Positions 16,400 to 26,716 of a DNA stretch of 64,000 nucleotides are shown here, one piece after another. Both the position numbers and the translations under genes were made by a program. How positions within the stretch are numbered: the stretch's first letter is position 1; every line of letters begins with the position of its first letter. Origin of the DNA: Zobellia nedashkovskayae (GTDB lineage Bacteria; Bacteroidota; Bacteroidia; Flavobacteriales; Flavobacteriaceae); assembly GCF_015330125.1 (NCBI RefSeq), contig NZ_JADDXR010000002.1, forward strand, positions 2,554,685-2,618,684, in the 5' to 3' direction. The notes below the pieces were generated by a model. That model made no database searches, had not been told where the DNA came from, and worked only from the letters and a program-made list of their open reading frames with translations.

Positions 16400-19030
16400 A
16401 TGGATATCCCTTCTAAATATGACGCCCTAAAAGCTGAAAACCACTGGTATGATTACTGGATGGAGCATGATTATTTTTCATCTACCCCAGATGAAAGAGA
16501 GCCTTATACTATTGTAATTCCTCCTCCTAACGTAACCGGAGTGCTTCATATGGGGCATATGCTGAACGTCACTATTCAAGATGTATTGACCAGAAGGGCC
16601 CGTTTAATGGGTAAGAATGCATGTTGGGTACCGGGAATGGACCACGCTTCTATTGCTACAGAGGCTAAAGTTGTGGCAAAATTGAAAGCCCAAGGCATAG
16701 ATAAAGCCGATTTAACTCGCGAAGAGTTTTTAAAACACGCGTGGGATTGGACAGATGAGTATGGTGGGGTTATTCTTGGTCAGCTCAAAAAATTAGGTGC
16801 TTCGTGTGATTGGGATCGTACCAAATTCACCATGGATGACGATATGTATAAATCGGTCATTAAAGTATTTGTTGATTTATTCAATAAAGGATTGATATAC
16901 AGAGGGCACCGTATGGTAAATTGGGACCCAGAAGCGCAGACGACACTTTCCGATGAAGAAGTAATTTATGAGGAAAAACAGGGGCTTTTATATTACCTGT
17001 CATATCCAATTGAAGGTTCTGATGAGCGCGTAACCATTGCTACGACAAGGCCTGAGACTATATTAGGGGATACGGCTATCTGTATTAATCCTAATGATGA
17101 AAGGTATCATCATTTAAGGGGTAAAAAAGTAATTGTTCCTATATCAGGTAGGGTGATACCTATCATAGAAGATGAGTATGTAGATATTGAATTCGGTACG
17201 GGATGTTTGAAAATAACGCCAGCCCACGATATTAATGATAAGGCTTTAGGTGAAAAGCATGGCCTTGAAACTATAGATATCTTTAACGCAGATGCAACGC
17301 TAAATTCTTTTGGATTGCATTATGAGGGAAAAGACCGTTTTGTAGTTCGAAAAGAAATTACCAAGGAGCTTGAAGAAAAAGGATTTTTGGTCAAAAAGGA
17401 GAACTACGTTAATAAAGTAGGTACTTCAGAACGTACTAAAGCTGTTATTGAACCTCGTTTAAGTGATCAGTGGTTCCTAAAGATGGAAGATTTGGTAAAG
17501 CCGGCTATCAAAGCTGTTCTTGAAACGGAAGAGGTTAAATTCTTCCCTAAAAAGTTCGAGAATACCTATCGTCATTGGATGGAGAACATTCGCGACTGGA
17601 ATATTTCGCGCCAATTGTGGTGGGGACAGCAGATTCCTGCCTTTTATTTTGGTGATGGACAAGAAGATTTTGTAGTAGCAGAAACTGCAGTTGAAGCCTT
17701 AAAATTGGCTCAAGAGAAATCAGGAAATGCCAATTTGACAGAGGCAGACCTTAGGCAGGATGAAGATGCGCTAGATACTTGGTTTTCTTCTTGGTTATGG
17801 CCTATTAGTGTCTTTAACGGCATTTTAGAGCCGGATAATAAAGAGATAAATTACTATTATCCAACCAATGATTTGGTGACCGGTCCAGATATTATTTTCT
17901 TCTGGGTAGCTAGAATGATTATTTCTGGTTATGAATACCGTGATGAACGGCCTTTCAAAAATGTGTATTTTACTGGGTTGGTTCGTGATAAGCAGCGTAG
18001 AAAAATGTCTAAATCGCTAGGAAATTCTCCTGATGCACTTAAGTTGATAGAAGACTACGGAGCAGATGGTGTTCGTGTTGGACTTTTACTAAGCTCTGCT
18101 GCGGGTAACGACCTAATGTTCGATGAAGATTTATGCCAGCAAGGTAAGAATTTTGCCAATAAAATATGGAATGGTTTCCGATTGTTGAAAGGGTGGGAGA
18201 TTGCAGATTTGCCACAACCTGAAGCATCAAGATTAGGTATTGAATGGTATAGAGCTAAATTCAATAAAACCTTAGTAGAGATTGAAGACCATTTTAGCAA
18301 GTATCGTATTTCAGATGCCTTAATGGCAATTTATAAGTTGGTTTGGGATGATTATAGTTCATGGTTGTTGGAGATTATTAAGCCAGATTATCAGAAACCT
18401 ATAGATAGAACTACTTATGAAGCAGTAATTGTTTTATTTGAACAGAATTTAAAACTGTTACATCCGTTTATGCCCTTCTTGACAGAAGAAGTTTGGCAAC
18501 ACATTACAGAACGCACACCGGAAGATGCTTTGGTTATTTCTAAATGGCCAAAAGTAGAGAAGGTAGATGAAGCGCTTATAGAAAGTTTTGATGTGGCTGC
18601 AGAAGTGGTGTCCGGTGTTCGGAATATTCGAAAAGAAAAGAATATTCCAATGAAAGAGAGTTTAGAGCTTATGGTTCTCAACGAAGGGAATTTTGCTAAA
18701 ACTTGGGATGTGGTTATAGAGAAGCTGACCAATGTTGGTGAAGTTGCTTATGTTGATGCTACGGTTGAAGGTGCTTTATCTTTCCGTGTAAAAAGCAACG
18801 AGTACTTTGTTCCAATGAGCGGCGCAATTGATGTTGAGGCCGAAATTAAAAAGATTGAAGAAGAGTTGAAGTATACCAACGGCTTTTTGAAATCTGTTCA
18901 GAAGAAACTATCTAATGAGCGTTTTGTAAACAATGCACCAGAAAAGGTGATAACTATAGAGCGCCAAAAGCAAGCAGATGCTGAGGCAAAAATAGAAACA
19001 CTAGAGAAAAGTTTGGCAAGTTTGAAGTAA
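16400..19030 (+). CDS. valS: Valyl-tRNA synthetase
   Basis: 876 residues, the usual bacterial length. A class I synthetase that charges tRNA-Val and edits mischarged threonine. The HIGH-type motif is HMGH at 50-53 ([16 protein letters not shown]), and KMSKS is at 535-539. The editing domain (about 200-340) contains [12 protein letters not shown]. The tRNA-binding helical domain follows (about 610-780), and the C-terminal coiled-coil arm covers about 810-876. It stands alone with a strong terminator 24 bp after the stop. Confidence 0.97.
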   Translation: MDIPSKYDALKAENHWYDYWMEHDYFSSTPDEREPYTIVIPPPNVTGVLHMGHMLNVTIQDVLTRRARLMGKNACWVPGMDHASIATEAKVVAKLKAQGIDKADLTREEFLKHAWDWTDEYGGVILGQLKKLGASCDWDRTKFTMDDDMYKSVIKVFVDLFNKGLIYRGHRMVNWDPEAQTTLSDEEVIYEEKQGLLYYLSYPIEGSDERVTIATTRPETILGDTAICINPNDERYHHLRGKKVIVPISGRVIPIIEDEYVDIEFGTGCLKITPAHDINDKALGEKHGLETIDIFNADATLNSFGLHYEGKDRFVVRKEITKELEEKGFLVKKENYVNKVGTSERTKAVIEPRLSDQWFLKMEDLVKPAIKAVLETEEVKFFPKKFENTYRHWMENIRDWNISRQLWWGQQIPAFYFGDGQEDFVVAETAVEALKLAQEKSGNANLTEADLRQDEDALDTWFSSWLWPISVFNGILEPDNKEINYYYPTNDLVTGPDIIFFWVARMIISGYEYRDERPFKNVYFTGLVRDKQRRKMSKSLGNSPDALKLIEDYGADGVRVGLLLSSAAGNDLMFDEDLCQQGKNFANKIWNGFRLLKGWEIADLPQPEASRLGIEWYRAKFNKTLVEIEDHFSKYRISDALMAIYKLVWDDYSSWLLEIIKPDYQKPIDRTTYEAVIVLFEQNLKLLHPFMPFLTEEVWQHITERTPEDALVISKWPKVEKVDEALIESFDVAAEVVSGVRNIRKEKNIPMKESLELMVLNEGNFAKTWDVVIEKLTNVGEVAYVDATVEGALSFRVKSNEYFVPMSGAIDVEAEIKKIEEELKYTNGFLKSVQKKLSNERFVNNAPEKVITIERQKQADAEAKIETLEKSLASLK

Positions 19031-19054
19031 GCTTTTTTTCTTAAAAATTAATGC

Positions 19055-19086
19055 AGCCGGATATTCTTTTATTAGAATATCCGGCT
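19055..19086 (+). terminator. Terminator of valS
   Basis: A perfect 13-bp stem, AGCCGGATATTCT with AGAATATCCGGCT, and a 6-base loop, followed by GTTCTGTT. The U tract is poor but the stem is very stable and lies just after the gene. Confidence 0.75.
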
Positions 19087-19500
19087 GTTCTGTTAAGTAA
19101 CCCTCAGGAGTGCTTTAATTACTTTTTGTTATTAAATGATTTTAAAAACATACTATTCTTTTGATTCATTTTTATTCTTTTCGTAGGTCTTGAGTGATTG
19201 AAACGTGAATTACGAACTACCAAATGAACTGAAATTCATTTATGACCGTATATTGTTATGTCTTGAGATTTTAACGACATCGAAAATTAGTTTGTATAGC
19301 TCCATATTCTTACTTGGGTACATGTTTTTTAAGATTTGTCTGATCTGCTTAAGTCATTGGAGGCCCCAATTGTCATAATTTTAAATGTTCCCCCATTGTA
19401 TGACTTCGGGGTCCTTCTTTTTTGTATTGCAAGTAAATTTTAGCCAGTATATCTTCTTATTTAATTTTTCATGTTTATATTTATGTAAAACCAACATAAC
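19087..19500. other. 414-base non-coding gap with a second terminator-like hairpin at 19359-19423
   Basis: No credible open frame was found. On the plus strand 19359-19414 can fold with arms GGA-CCCC-AA-GTCATA and TATGAC-TT-GGGG-TCC around an AT-rich loop (about 15 bp with bulges), then CTTCTTTTTT. This looks like an intrinsic terminator although valS already ended at 19086, so an unannotated short RNA may be transcribed in between. I found no exact TAnnTTTG promoter for it. Confidence 0.35.
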
Positions 19501-20094
19501 ATGAAAAAGATAACATTTTTTGCAGCTCTTTTATCAGTTTTTTTTGTGACTTCACAAGAAGCTGAGACCGAAATTCTATCACCTGAAATTCAAATTAAAA
19601 CAGCGGTTCTGCCTGCGCCAGAAGCAGATAAAGATGCTGCCATTGTCTATGGGTATGATAGTTCGGGGAATTTGGTGGTGTTGAGGGAGGGAACCAATAA
19701 TTTAGTATGTATTGGCGATGACCCAACAAAAGAAGGAGTGAGTGTGGCATGTTATTCCAAAACATTGGAACCTTTTATGAAAAGGGGTAGAGAATTGACC
19801 GCAGAAGGAAAAAACACAAAAGAAAAAAGAGAAATTCAAGGAGCCGAGGTTGCTGCAGGTAAATGGCAGATGCCTATAGTGCCAAGTATGCTTTATATTT
19901 ATTACGGTAGTGACGAGGCTTACGATAAGAAAACAGGTGAATTGGGAGATGGACAATACCGATATGTTATATACACTCCATTTGCTACGGTAGAATCCAC
20001 TGGATTACCATCAAAGCCTCATGAAAAAGGGATGCCTTGGTTAATGGATCCTGGTACTTTTCGCGCTCATATTATGGTAGGTCCTTTTAATTAA
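19501..20094 (+). CDS. Exported conserved protein of unknown function
   Basis: 197 residues with a signal peptide (MKKITFFAALLSVFFVTSQ, about 1-19). I do not recognise a named domain. The order of motifs, NLVVLREGTNNLVCIGDDP, then a Cys-containing VACYSK, then PSMLYIYYGS and a C-terminal FRAHIMVGPF, resembles a family of secreted hypothetical proteins found in several phyla, in which an LREGTNGW...CxPD segment and a final GPHxMIxxP are conserved. The two cysteines (about residues 76 and 85) could form a disulfide. It stands alone between two same-strand genes. No function is proposed. Confidence 0.75.
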   Translation: MKKITFFAALLSVFFVTSQEAETEILSPEIQIKTAVLPAPEADKDAAIVYGYDSSGNLVVLREGTNNLVCIGDDPTKEGVSVACYSKTLEPFMKRGRELTAEGKNTKEKREIQGAEVAAGKWQMPIVPSMLYIYYGSDEAYDKKTGELGDGQYRYVIYTPFATVESTGLPSKPHEKGMPWLMDPGTFRAHIMVGPFN

Positions 20095-20172
20095 ATTAGG
20101 ACCAATTAGAAAAAACGACTAAATTCTGTTGTTTATTATAGTTTCATTTTCTTTTAACTTAATCTACTTTAA

Positions 20173-21441
20173 GTGGAAACGTATGCTCAGGCACTCTTAT
20201 ATGCAATCCCATTTTTTGTGGCTCTACTAGCTGTTGAAATAGGTTATGGATATTTCATCAAAAATCAAAAGCATAAAGTAATGGATTCAGTTTCGAGTAT
20301 AAGCTCGGGCTTTACAAATATTATAAAAGATACTTTAGGCCTAGGTTTTATCCTGGTGACCTATCCTTTTTTATTGGAACATTTAGCGGTATTTAAAATG
20401 GAGAGTACGTGGCTATTGTGGTTTGTTGCATTTATTGTCATTGATTTTGCAGGATATTGGAATCATCGTCTAAATCATAAAATAAATTTTTTCTGGAATC
20501 AACATGTTATACATCATAGTAGTGAAGAGTTTAACCTAGCCTGCGCTTTACGACAGCCCATTTCTAATTTAGTAGGATATTTTCCATTGTTAATACTTCC
20601 TGCAGCTATTTTGGGTATTCCCAACGAAGTAATAGCCATATTGGCTCCTGTCCATCTTTTTGCACAGTTTTGGTATCATACCCAACATATAGGTAAAATG
20701 GGTTGGGCGGAATATATTATTGTTACACCATCCCAGCACAGAGTGCACCACGCTATAAATCCTGAATATATAGATAAGAACTTAGGGCAAATTCTTTGTG
20801 TGTGGGATCGGTGGTTTGGTACTTTTCAAGAAGAGTTAAAGGATGTTCCACCTCAATACGGTGTATTAAAACCAGCTTCAACTTGGAATCCAATACCTAT
20901 TAATTTTCAACATTTCTGGCGGTTGTTACAAGATGCTTGGCGTACAAGAAGCTACTATGATAAATTTCGTATTTGGTTTATGCCAACGGGCTGGAGGCCT
21001 GATGATGTCAAAGAGAAATATCCAATAACCATAATTGGAGATGTATATGGATTTACACGCTATGAAACACCTGCATCTAATGCTTTAAAATTCTATGTGG
21101 TTTTTCAATTGATAGCTACCACTCTCTTGTTATGGTTCATGTTCTATAATTTTGAGACTATAGGAGTTAGCGGTCTTTTACTTTTTGGATTTATAGTTTT
21201 TACTGGTATTTATGGGTACACTACTTTAATGGATAGAAAGCAACACGCTGCTTATGTTGAATTATTTAGAGGAGTGCTGGGCTTAGTATTGATAATTTTT
21301 ACAGGAGATTGGTTTGGCATGAATTACTATATATCCTTTGGGAGTTGGCTTGTTGTTTTTTACTTTTTAATTACTATATTTTCAGGATTATATTTCACGT
21401 ATTTTGAATCTTCCACTATAAAGAAAAATACAATAGCCTAA
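20173..21441 (+). CDS. Membrane-bound sterol desaturase/fatty acid hydroxylase family protein, resembling alkylglycerol monooxygenase
   Basis: 422 residues, with several membrane helices on both sides of the catalytic part. The eight-His di-iron set is present: HRLNH, HVIHHSSEEFN and SQHRVHHAIN, the last followed by IDKNLGQILCVWDRWFGTF. That string and the extra C-terminal helices (about 310-415) recall alkylglycerol monooxygenase, which cleaves ether lipids, more than plain sterol desaturases. The substrate cannot be decided. The start is GTG; no ATG fits. The gene is preceded by the exported unknown protein and followed by a creatininase-like hydrolase on the same strand with gaps of about 75 bp. 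Confidence 0.88.
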   Translation: METYAQALLYAIPFFVALLAVEIGYGYFIKNQKHKVMDSVSSISSGFTNIIKDTLGLGFILVTYPFLLEHLAVFKMESTWLLWFVAFIVIDFAGYWNHRLNHKINFFWNQHVIHHSSEEFNLACALRQPISNLVGYFPLLILPAAILGIPNEVIAILAPVHLFAQFWYHTQHIGKMGWAEYIIVTPSQHRVHHAINPEYIDKNLGQILCVWDRWFGTFQEELKDVPPQYGVLKPASTWNPIPINFQHFWRLLQDAWRTRSYYDKFRIWFMPTGWRPDDVKEKYPITIIGDVYGFTRYETPASNALKFYVVFQLIATTLLLWFMFYNFETIGVSGLLLFGFIVFTGIYGYTTLMDRKQHAAYVELFRGVLGLVLIIFTGDWFGMNYYISFGSWLVVFYFLITIFSGLYFTYFESSTIKKNTIA

Positions 21442-21515
21442 TTGGGTTTAACAAAGATAATTTTAGGAGCCTTTTAAAGAAAAGAGCTGTATCAAACTTT
21501 TAATTTAACACGGTT

Positions 21516-22277
21516 ATGAGACCTTTTATTTTAGCAGAAACGAATTGGGAAGCCTTAAAGGATGAAAAGTTCGATTTAGCCATATTACCTTGGGGTGCAA
21601 CCGAGGCACACAATTACCACTTGCCTTATGCTACGGATAATTATCAAGCAGACCATATGACTGCAGAATCTGCACGTGTAGCGTGGGAGAAAGGAGGGAA
21701 GCCTATAGTGTTGCCCACGCTTCCGTTTGGAGTTAATACAGGGCAGTCTGATATTTATCTAGATATTAACTTAAATCCAAGTACGCAATTCGCTATTTTG
21801 ACTGATATAGTAGAAGTGCTCAATAGACAAGGTGTTTATAAATTACTTATTTTTAATGGCCATGGCGGTAATAACTTCAAACCTTTGGTTCGTGAGCTGG
21901 GATATAAATTCCCTAAAATGTTTATCAGCTTTTGCTTCTTTCCAGGGGTGTTGAACAAGGATTTGTATTTTGATGAAAAAGGAGACCATGCAGATGAAAT
22001 GGAAACTAGTCTCATGCTTCATTTACGACCCGATTTGGTATTACCAAGAGAAAAATGGGGAGATGGAGCTTCTAAAAAATATAAAATTCAATCTTTTTCA
22101 GAAGGTTGGGCTTGGGCAGAAAGAGAGTGGTCAAAAATAAGTGAAGATACTGGTGTAGGTAACCCACATAAATCTACCAAAGAAAAAGGGGGGCGGTTCT
22201 TTAATGATGTTACCCAGAAAATGGGCGATTTTATCTATGAACTCTGTAAAGCGGATACGGAAGACCTTTACGAATAA
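21516..22277 (+). CDS. Creatininase family metal-dependent amidohydrolase
   Basis: 253 residues. Metal-binding residues of the family are visible: Glu and His in LPWGATEAHNYHLPYATDN, His in FNGHGGNN, and Glu in HADEMETSLML. The family includes creatinine amidohydrolase, enzymes of riboflavin and F420 synthesis (formamide hydrolases) and maturases of mycofactocin. Nothing nearby points to creatinine, so the substrate is open. It uses two divalent metals in the cytoplasm. It converges with the ACBP gene. Confidence 0.9.
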   Translation: MRPFILAETNWEALKDEKFDLAILPWGATEAHNYHLPYATDNYQADHMTAESARVAWEKGGKPIVLPTLPFGVNTGQSDIYLDINLNPSTQFAILTDIVEVLNRQGVYKLLIFNGHGGNNFKPLVRELGYKFPKMFISFCFFPGVLNKDLYFDEKGDHADEMETSLMLHLRPDLVLPREKWGDGASKKYKIQSFSEGWAWAEREWSKISEDTGVGNPHKSTKEKGGRFFNDVTQKMGDFIYELCKADTEDLYE

Positions 22278-22308
22278 AACAGGCTACAATAGTTGAAAAA
22301 AGTAATAA

Positions 22309-22575
22309 TTATTCTTTACCTCTAACTTCAACTTTAACGAGTTTAATATATGCCTTCATAGCATCATCTCGCTTAATGTTTTTAGCCTGAATTAGTGCAT
22401 TGGCTTTAAAAGCATTGATCAAAGGAGTTCTACTTCCCGGATTGCTATAGTTTCTATTCGCTATTTTATAATAAGCGTATAGCTTAAGCAGTAGATCGGC
22501 CGGCAGAGGTTCGGTAAAGTTATTCATGAACTCTACCGCCTTGTCGAAATCAGTATGTAATTTCTCCTTCTTCAT
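22309..22575 (-). CDS. Acyl-CoA-binding protein (ACBP family)
   Basis: 88 residues, the usual length of ACBP, a four-helix bundle that binds long-chain acyl-CoA. Family marks are DFDKAVEFMNNF, LLLKLYAYYKIANRNYSN and AFKANALIQAKNIKRDDAMKAYI, in which the Tyr, Lys and Trp/Phe positions for CoA contact are partly kept. ACBP is common in eukaryotes but scattered in bacteria. It is the last gene of the lipid operon and its start overlaps the end of psd by 26 bp, consistent with a role in supplying acyl groups to phospholipid synthesis. Confidence 0.85.
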   Translation of the reverse strand: MKKEKLHTDFDKAVEFMNNFTEPLPADLLLKLYAYYKIANRNYSNPGSRTPLINAFKANALIQAKNIKRDDAMKAYIKLVKVEVRGKE

Positions 22576-23233
22576 TCTTTTTTAGAACTGCGGCAACACA
22601 CGTTTCTGCACCGATTACTTTTTGGTTTAGTTTTACGGTAATTGCACAGTCTAACGGCAAAAACAAATCAACTCTTGACCCAAATTTTATGAAACCTGCA
22701 TCTTCACCTTGCTGAACGTTATCACCTTCTTCCGCATAATTGACAATACGTCTCGCTAAGGCACCAGCAATCTGTCTGTAAAGGATATCTCCAAATTTAG
22801 GTGTCCGTATAACTACAGTTGTTCGTTCGTTCTCTGTACTGGACTTAGGGTGCCAAGCTACTAAATATTTACCAGGATGATATTTTGAGTATTTTACACT
22901 TCCGCTTACGGGATAACGCGTAACATGAACGTTTATAGGCGACATAAAAATAGAAACCTGTATACGTTTGTCTTTAAAGTATTCGGTTTCTTCAACCTCT
23001 TCAATAACAACTACTTTTCCGTCAACGGGCGCCAAGATGTCATCAAAGTTTTTTGCTGCCCTACGTGTAGGGTTTCTAAAGAATTGCAAAATCAAAATTA
23101 AAAACACGAGAGCAATTAATTGAATTCCCAACCGTAGCCATGGAATGTCAATAGCATATTGAGAGCCAAGTACAACTAAAGCCACAATAAAAAAGGTGAT
23201 CAGGATAATTTTTTGACCCTCTCTATGAAACAT
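22550..23233 (-). CDS. psd: Phosphatidylserine decarboxylase, Psd-A type
   Basis: 227 residues, the short form. Two membrane helices (about 10-28 and 32-52) precede the catalytic part. INVHVTRYPVSG (about 100-111) is conserved, and the autocleavage site is Gly-Ser in KFGSRVDLFLP (Ser186), which would become the pyruvoyl group. It turns phosphatidylserine into phosphatidylethanolamine, the main lipid of Bacteroidetes. Overlaps of 11 bp with cdsA and 26 bp with the ACBP gene indicate a tight operon. Confidence 0.94.
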   Translation of the reverse strand: MFHREGQKIILITFFIVALVVLGSQYAIDIPWLRLGIQLIALVFLILILQFFRNPTRRAAKNFDDILAPVDGKVVVIEEVEETEYFKDKRIQVSIFMSPINVHVTRYPVSGSVKYSKYHPGKYLVAWHPKSSTENERTTVVIRTPKFGDILYRQIAGALARRIVNYAEEGDNVQQGEDAGFIKFGSRVDLFLPLDCAITVKLNQKVIGAETCVAAVLKKNEEGEITY

Positions 23234-24026
23234 GTGCGAAAATTTTTAAAGTTAAGTATGCAAAAGGTGCGGCAAATATTAAACTATCTAGGCGATCTAA
23301 CATGCCGCCATGGCCAGGTAAAATAGCACCACTATCTTTTACGCCTGCCGTTCTTTTAAATTTTGACTCAATTAAATCACCTAAGTTCCCCGTAACTACA
23401 ATTACAATAGCCAACATAACCCATTGCAGGGGATTTAAGATGGGCTCGTACTTAGCCATAAAATAAGCCGTTCCAACGGCGAAAACTAAACCACCAAGTG
23501 CACCTTCAATTGTTTTCTTTGGTGATACCGCAGAGAACAACTTTGTGCGCCCAAAGCTACGACCAACAATGTAAGCAAACGAATCATTTACCCAAATTAA
23601 GATAAAAATACCTATAATTAAAAATTTGGCAAAGTCATTATTGGTATATGGAATCATTGTAAGGAAAATGCAACCGCCTCCTACATAGAATAAGCCAATA
23701 AGAAATTTTTGAATTGTATTAAAGAGTTTAGTCCTTTTAGAAAAAAGAAAAAACAGAAGCATAAAGTTTACGGCTAGAGTACACCCTAAAAGAATGTAAA
23801 CCAGATACATATCACTTACGAAATATATATAGGCCCACCACAATATTAAATAGGCTCCATAAATATGGAGTCCCTTTAACCCAACAAGTTTTTTGTATTC
23901 ATTTAGACAGGCAAGTCCAAATATCATAAATAAAAAGTCGAAAGCATCCGAACTTAAAAAGACCACGGACAATAATAAAAAGATGTAAACAACTCCTGTA
24001 ATCGACCGCCTTAAAATTTCCTTCAT
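23223..24026 (-). CDS. cdsA: Phosphatidate cytidylyltransferase
   Basis: 267 residues, with about seven or eight membrane helices. The signature VKDSGAILPGHGGMLDRLDSL (first 20: VKDSGAILPGHGGMLDRLDS) is at about 228-248. It makes CDP-diacylglycerol from CTP and phosphatidic acid at the inner membrane, feeding the phosphatidylserine synthase and then psd, encoded next. Its start is 4 bp after the LUD-domain gene. Confidence 0.95.
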   Translation of the reverse strand: MKEILRRSITGVVYIFLLLSVVFLSSDAFDFLFMIFGLACLNEYKKLVGLKGLHIYGAYLILWWAYIYFVSDMYLVYILLGCTLAVNFMLLFFLFSKRTKLFNTIQKFLIGLFYVGGGCIFLTMIPYTNNDFAKFLIIGIFILIWVNDSFAYIVGRSFGRTKLFSAVSPKKTIEGALGGLVFAVGTAYFMAKYEPILNPLQWVMLAIVIVVTGNLGDLIESKFKRTAGVKDSGAILPGHGGMLDRLDSLIFAAPFAYLTLKIFAHVS

Positions 24027-24030
24027 ACTA

Positions 24031-24645
24031 TTATAGGTCTTCCAAAAGTAAAAGGTACAGGTTCTTAGAACTGCTTCCGTAAGTTAGGAAATCATCTGAG
24101 TTTCCTTCGTTTGCCTGAAAGTGCTTTAGTGTAGTAATGTTTGCGGGAATATTATGACCGTATTTTTTCTTAATCGTTTTTAAGCCTTCACCTATAGATT
24201 CCACTAGTTGACTAGTGGTAGCAAATACGATTACATTGTAAGGTAGTTCGTTAAGCTTTTTATCCATTAGTTGATTAGAACAAACCAATATAGATCCATT
24301 TTGAGCAATTAAATGCTCGCAAGTGGTGAAAAAGACTTCACTATCTCTGCTAGTATTTGTAAAGCTAATGTTTTCTTTTGCGAACTTTTCTTTGAGCTTT
24401 GGGTTCATGACATAGAAGGGGTGTTCCTGCCAGCTATTCTCATTAACGATATTCTTTACCGCTTGAGAAATTTCTGAAAAAGAATCGCAGTAAAGAAATT
24501 TACCACCATTTTGTTTAAAATGTATGGTAAATTTCTCATCTACAGGAATGTTCAGGTCGGGCATATGCGCACCTCTAGTTTCCGCTGTTTCTTTGGAAAC
24601 CTTCTTTTGCTTACCACCGCCGAATAATTTGTCAAATAGCCCCAT
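24031..24645 (-). CDS. LUD domain protein
   Basis: 204 residues. After a basic N-terminal stretch (MGLFDKLFGGGKQKK) comes a domain of the LUD/LutC type (about 50-204), seen in lactate-utilisation proteins. In flavobacteria this protein regularly lies between ftsH and cdsA, so a lactate role is doubtful. Family features are EVFFTTCEHLIAQNGSILVC, VIVFATTSQLV and the C-terminal YLLLLEDL. No catalytic residues can be named. It belongs to the operon rsfS-ftsH-LUD-cdsA-psd-ACBP. Confidence 0.8.
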   Translation of the reverse strand: MGLFDKLFGGGKQKKVSKETAETRGAHMPDLNIPVDEKFTIHFKQNGGKFLYCDSFSEISQAVKNIVNENSWQEHPFYVMNPKLKEKFAKENISFTNTSRDSEVFFTTCEHLIAQNGSILVCSNQLMDKKLNELPYNVIVFATTSQLVESIGEGLKTIKKKYGHNIPANITTLKHFQANEGNSDDFLTYGSSSKNLYLLLLEDL

Positions 24646-24703
24646 TTGCTCTTATAAAACTCAATGCGTGTTCTCCTCTAGTTAAAGAAAACGCTAAATA
24701 TTC

Positions 24704-26707
24704 TTATTTATTTTCCTCACCTTCTTCTGCTAACGTATCCTCGGCGGATGATTTTTTAGTAGAAATTTTTTCTTGTCCTTTTTTATCGAATTCTTCACCG
24801 AAATCTCTTTTACCGAAAATCTTCTCTAAATCTTCTTTAAAGATTACCTCTTTTTCCAGCAATCTTTCTGCAAGAATAGTAAGCTTATCTTTATTATCGG
24901 TCAATACTTGAATAGCTCTTTGGTACTGCTCTTCAATAATTCTAGATATCTCTTTGTCAATTTTTCTGGCAGTATCCTCACTATAAGGTTTGGAGAAACC
25001 GTATGAATCTTGTCCTGAAGAATCATAAAAGGTAACGTTCCCAATCTCGTCATTAAGACCATAGATGGTTACCATTGCTCTGGCTTGTTTAGTTACTTTT
25101 TCCAAATCGCTTAAAGCTCCTGTAGAAATCTTGTTGAAAATAACTTTTTCAGCAGCTCTACCTCCCATGGTAGCACACATTTCATCTAGCATCTGCTCTG
25201 GACGAACAATTAGGCGTTCTTCTGGTAAATACCACGCAGCACCTAAGGATTGCCCTCTTGGAACGATAGTTACTTTTACCAATGGAGCAGCATGCTCAAG
25301 CATCCAACTTGTAGTGGCATGACCCGCTTCATGGTAAGCAATAGTTTCCTTCTCACCAGGAGTAATTATTTTATTCTTTTTCTCTAATCCACCAACAATT
25401 CTGTCAACGGCATCCAAGAAATCTTGTTTAGTAACGGCTTTTTTCTCTTTTCTTGCAGCAATTAATGCAGCTTCATTACAAACATTGGCAATGTCCGCAC
25501 CAGAGAAACCAGGTGTTTGTCTCGCTAAAAATTCTGTATCTAAAGCTTCAGCAGTTTTAATAGGTCTTAGGTGAACTTCAAAAATTTCTTCACGTTCCCT
25601 AATATCCGGTAAGTCCACATATATCTGTCTGTCAAAACGTCCAGCCCGCATCAATGCTTTATCCAATACATCTGCACGGTTGGTAGCAGCTAATACAATA
25701 ACATTAGTGTTTGTTCCAAAACCGTCCATCTCAGTAAGTAACTGGTTGAGCGTATTTTCACGTTCATCATTAGAACCGGTAAAGTTGTTTTTACCACGTG
25801 CACGGCCAATAGCATCTATCTCATCAATAAATATAATGGCAGGTGATTTATCTTTAGCTTGTTTGAAAAGGTCACGTACTCTTGACGCACCTACACCAAC
25901 AAACATTTCTACGAAATCAGAACCAGATAGAGAGAAGAAAGGTACTTTGGCTTCTCCTGCAACAGCTTTGGCTAAAAGGGTCTTACCCGTTCCCGGAGGA
26001 CCTACAAGAAGGGCTCCTTTAGGTATCTTTCCACCAAGAGAAGTATACTTGTCCGGGTTTCTTAGAAATTCAACAATTTCTTCAACTTCTTCTTTTGCGC
26101 CTTCTAGGCCTGCAACATCTTTAAAAGATGTTCTAGTGTCTGTCTTTTCATCAAAAAGCTTTGCTTTAGATTTGCCGATGTTAAAAAGTTGACCACCAGC
26201 ACCGCCGCCGCCGCCGCCAGACATTCTACGCATCAAATAAATCCAAATACCAATTATTAAAACAAAAGGTAATATACCTAAAAGAAGATCCATTAGATAG
26301 TTATTGTCCGTATCATAATCGACAATAGTATCTAGGTTGTTTTCTTTTTTTATATTTTTGATTTCATTCTCAAAGTTCTGTAAATCACCATAATCCAAAA
26401 CATATTGCGGAACAACACCTGTTGAAGGAAGTAGTGGCTTTTCAGCTACATCTTTATGAACATCCTTTGCCATGGCTTCGTCTGTAAGAAAGACTTTAGC
26501 TTGACGGGTATTGGTAATGATCATAATTTCTTTGACATCACCATTTCTAAGGTATTCTTGTAACTCTGAAGTTGTTGTCTTTTTGGTGCTGGCTAAGTTG
26601 CCACTACCTATAAATTGAAAACCAATTAAAAGTATTGCAATCAATCCATAAATCCACCATGAACTGAACTTCGGTTTCTTTGTATTCGTGTTGTTATCTT
26701 TAGCCAT
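24704..26707 (-). CDS. ftsH: ATP-dependent zinc metalloprotease FtsH
   Basis: 667 residues. Membrane helices at about 18-34 and 139-160 flank a periplasmic domain. A poly-Gly linker (about 164-172) comes from a GCC/GCG-rich run at 26201-26219. Then come AAA ATPase Walker A GPPGTGKT (236-243), Walker B IIFIDEID, the second region of homology, and the zinc site HEAGH at 459-463. It forms hexamers that degrade damaged membrane proteins and regulatory proteins such as LpxC in enterobacteria. It starts 9 bp after rsfS. Confidence 0.97.
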   Translation of the reverse strand: MAKDNNTNTKKPKFSSWWIYGLIAILLIGFQFIGSGNLASTKKTTTSELQEYLRNGDVKEIMIITNTRQAKVFLTDEAMAKDVHKDVAEKPLLPSTGVVPQYVLDYGDLQNFENEIKNIKKENNLDTIVDYDTDNNYLMDLLLGILPFVLIIGIWIYLMRRMSGGGGGGAGGQLFNIGKSKAKLFDEKTDTRTSFKDVAGLEGAKEEVEEIVEFLRNPDKYTSLGGKIPKGALLVGPPGTGKTLLAKAVAGEAKVPFFSLSGSDFVEMFVGVGASRVRDLFKQAKDKSPAIIFIDEIDAIGRARGKNNFTGSNDERENTLNQLLTEMDGFGTNTNVIVLAATNRADVLDKALMRAGRFDRQIYVDLPDIREREEIFEVHLRPIKTAEALDTEFLARQTPGFSGADIANVCNEAALIAARKEKKAVTKQDFLDAVDRIVGGLEKKNKIITPGEKETIAYHEAGHATTSWMLEHAAPLVKVTIVPRGQSLGAAWYLPEERLIVRPEQMLDEMCATMGGRAAEKVIFNKISTGALSDLEKVTKQARAMVTIYGLNDEIGNVTFYDSSGQDSYGFSKPYSEDTARKIDKEISRIIEEQYQRAIQVLTDNKDKLTILAERLLEKEVIFKEDLEKIFGKRDFGEEFDKKGQEKISTKKSSAEDTLAEEGEENK

Positions 26708-26716
26708 TATTTTTTT

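Noticed and set aside
26201..26219. Short GCC/GCG repeat run
   Set aside because: It encodes the poly-Gly linker of FtsH and is not an intergenic repeat.
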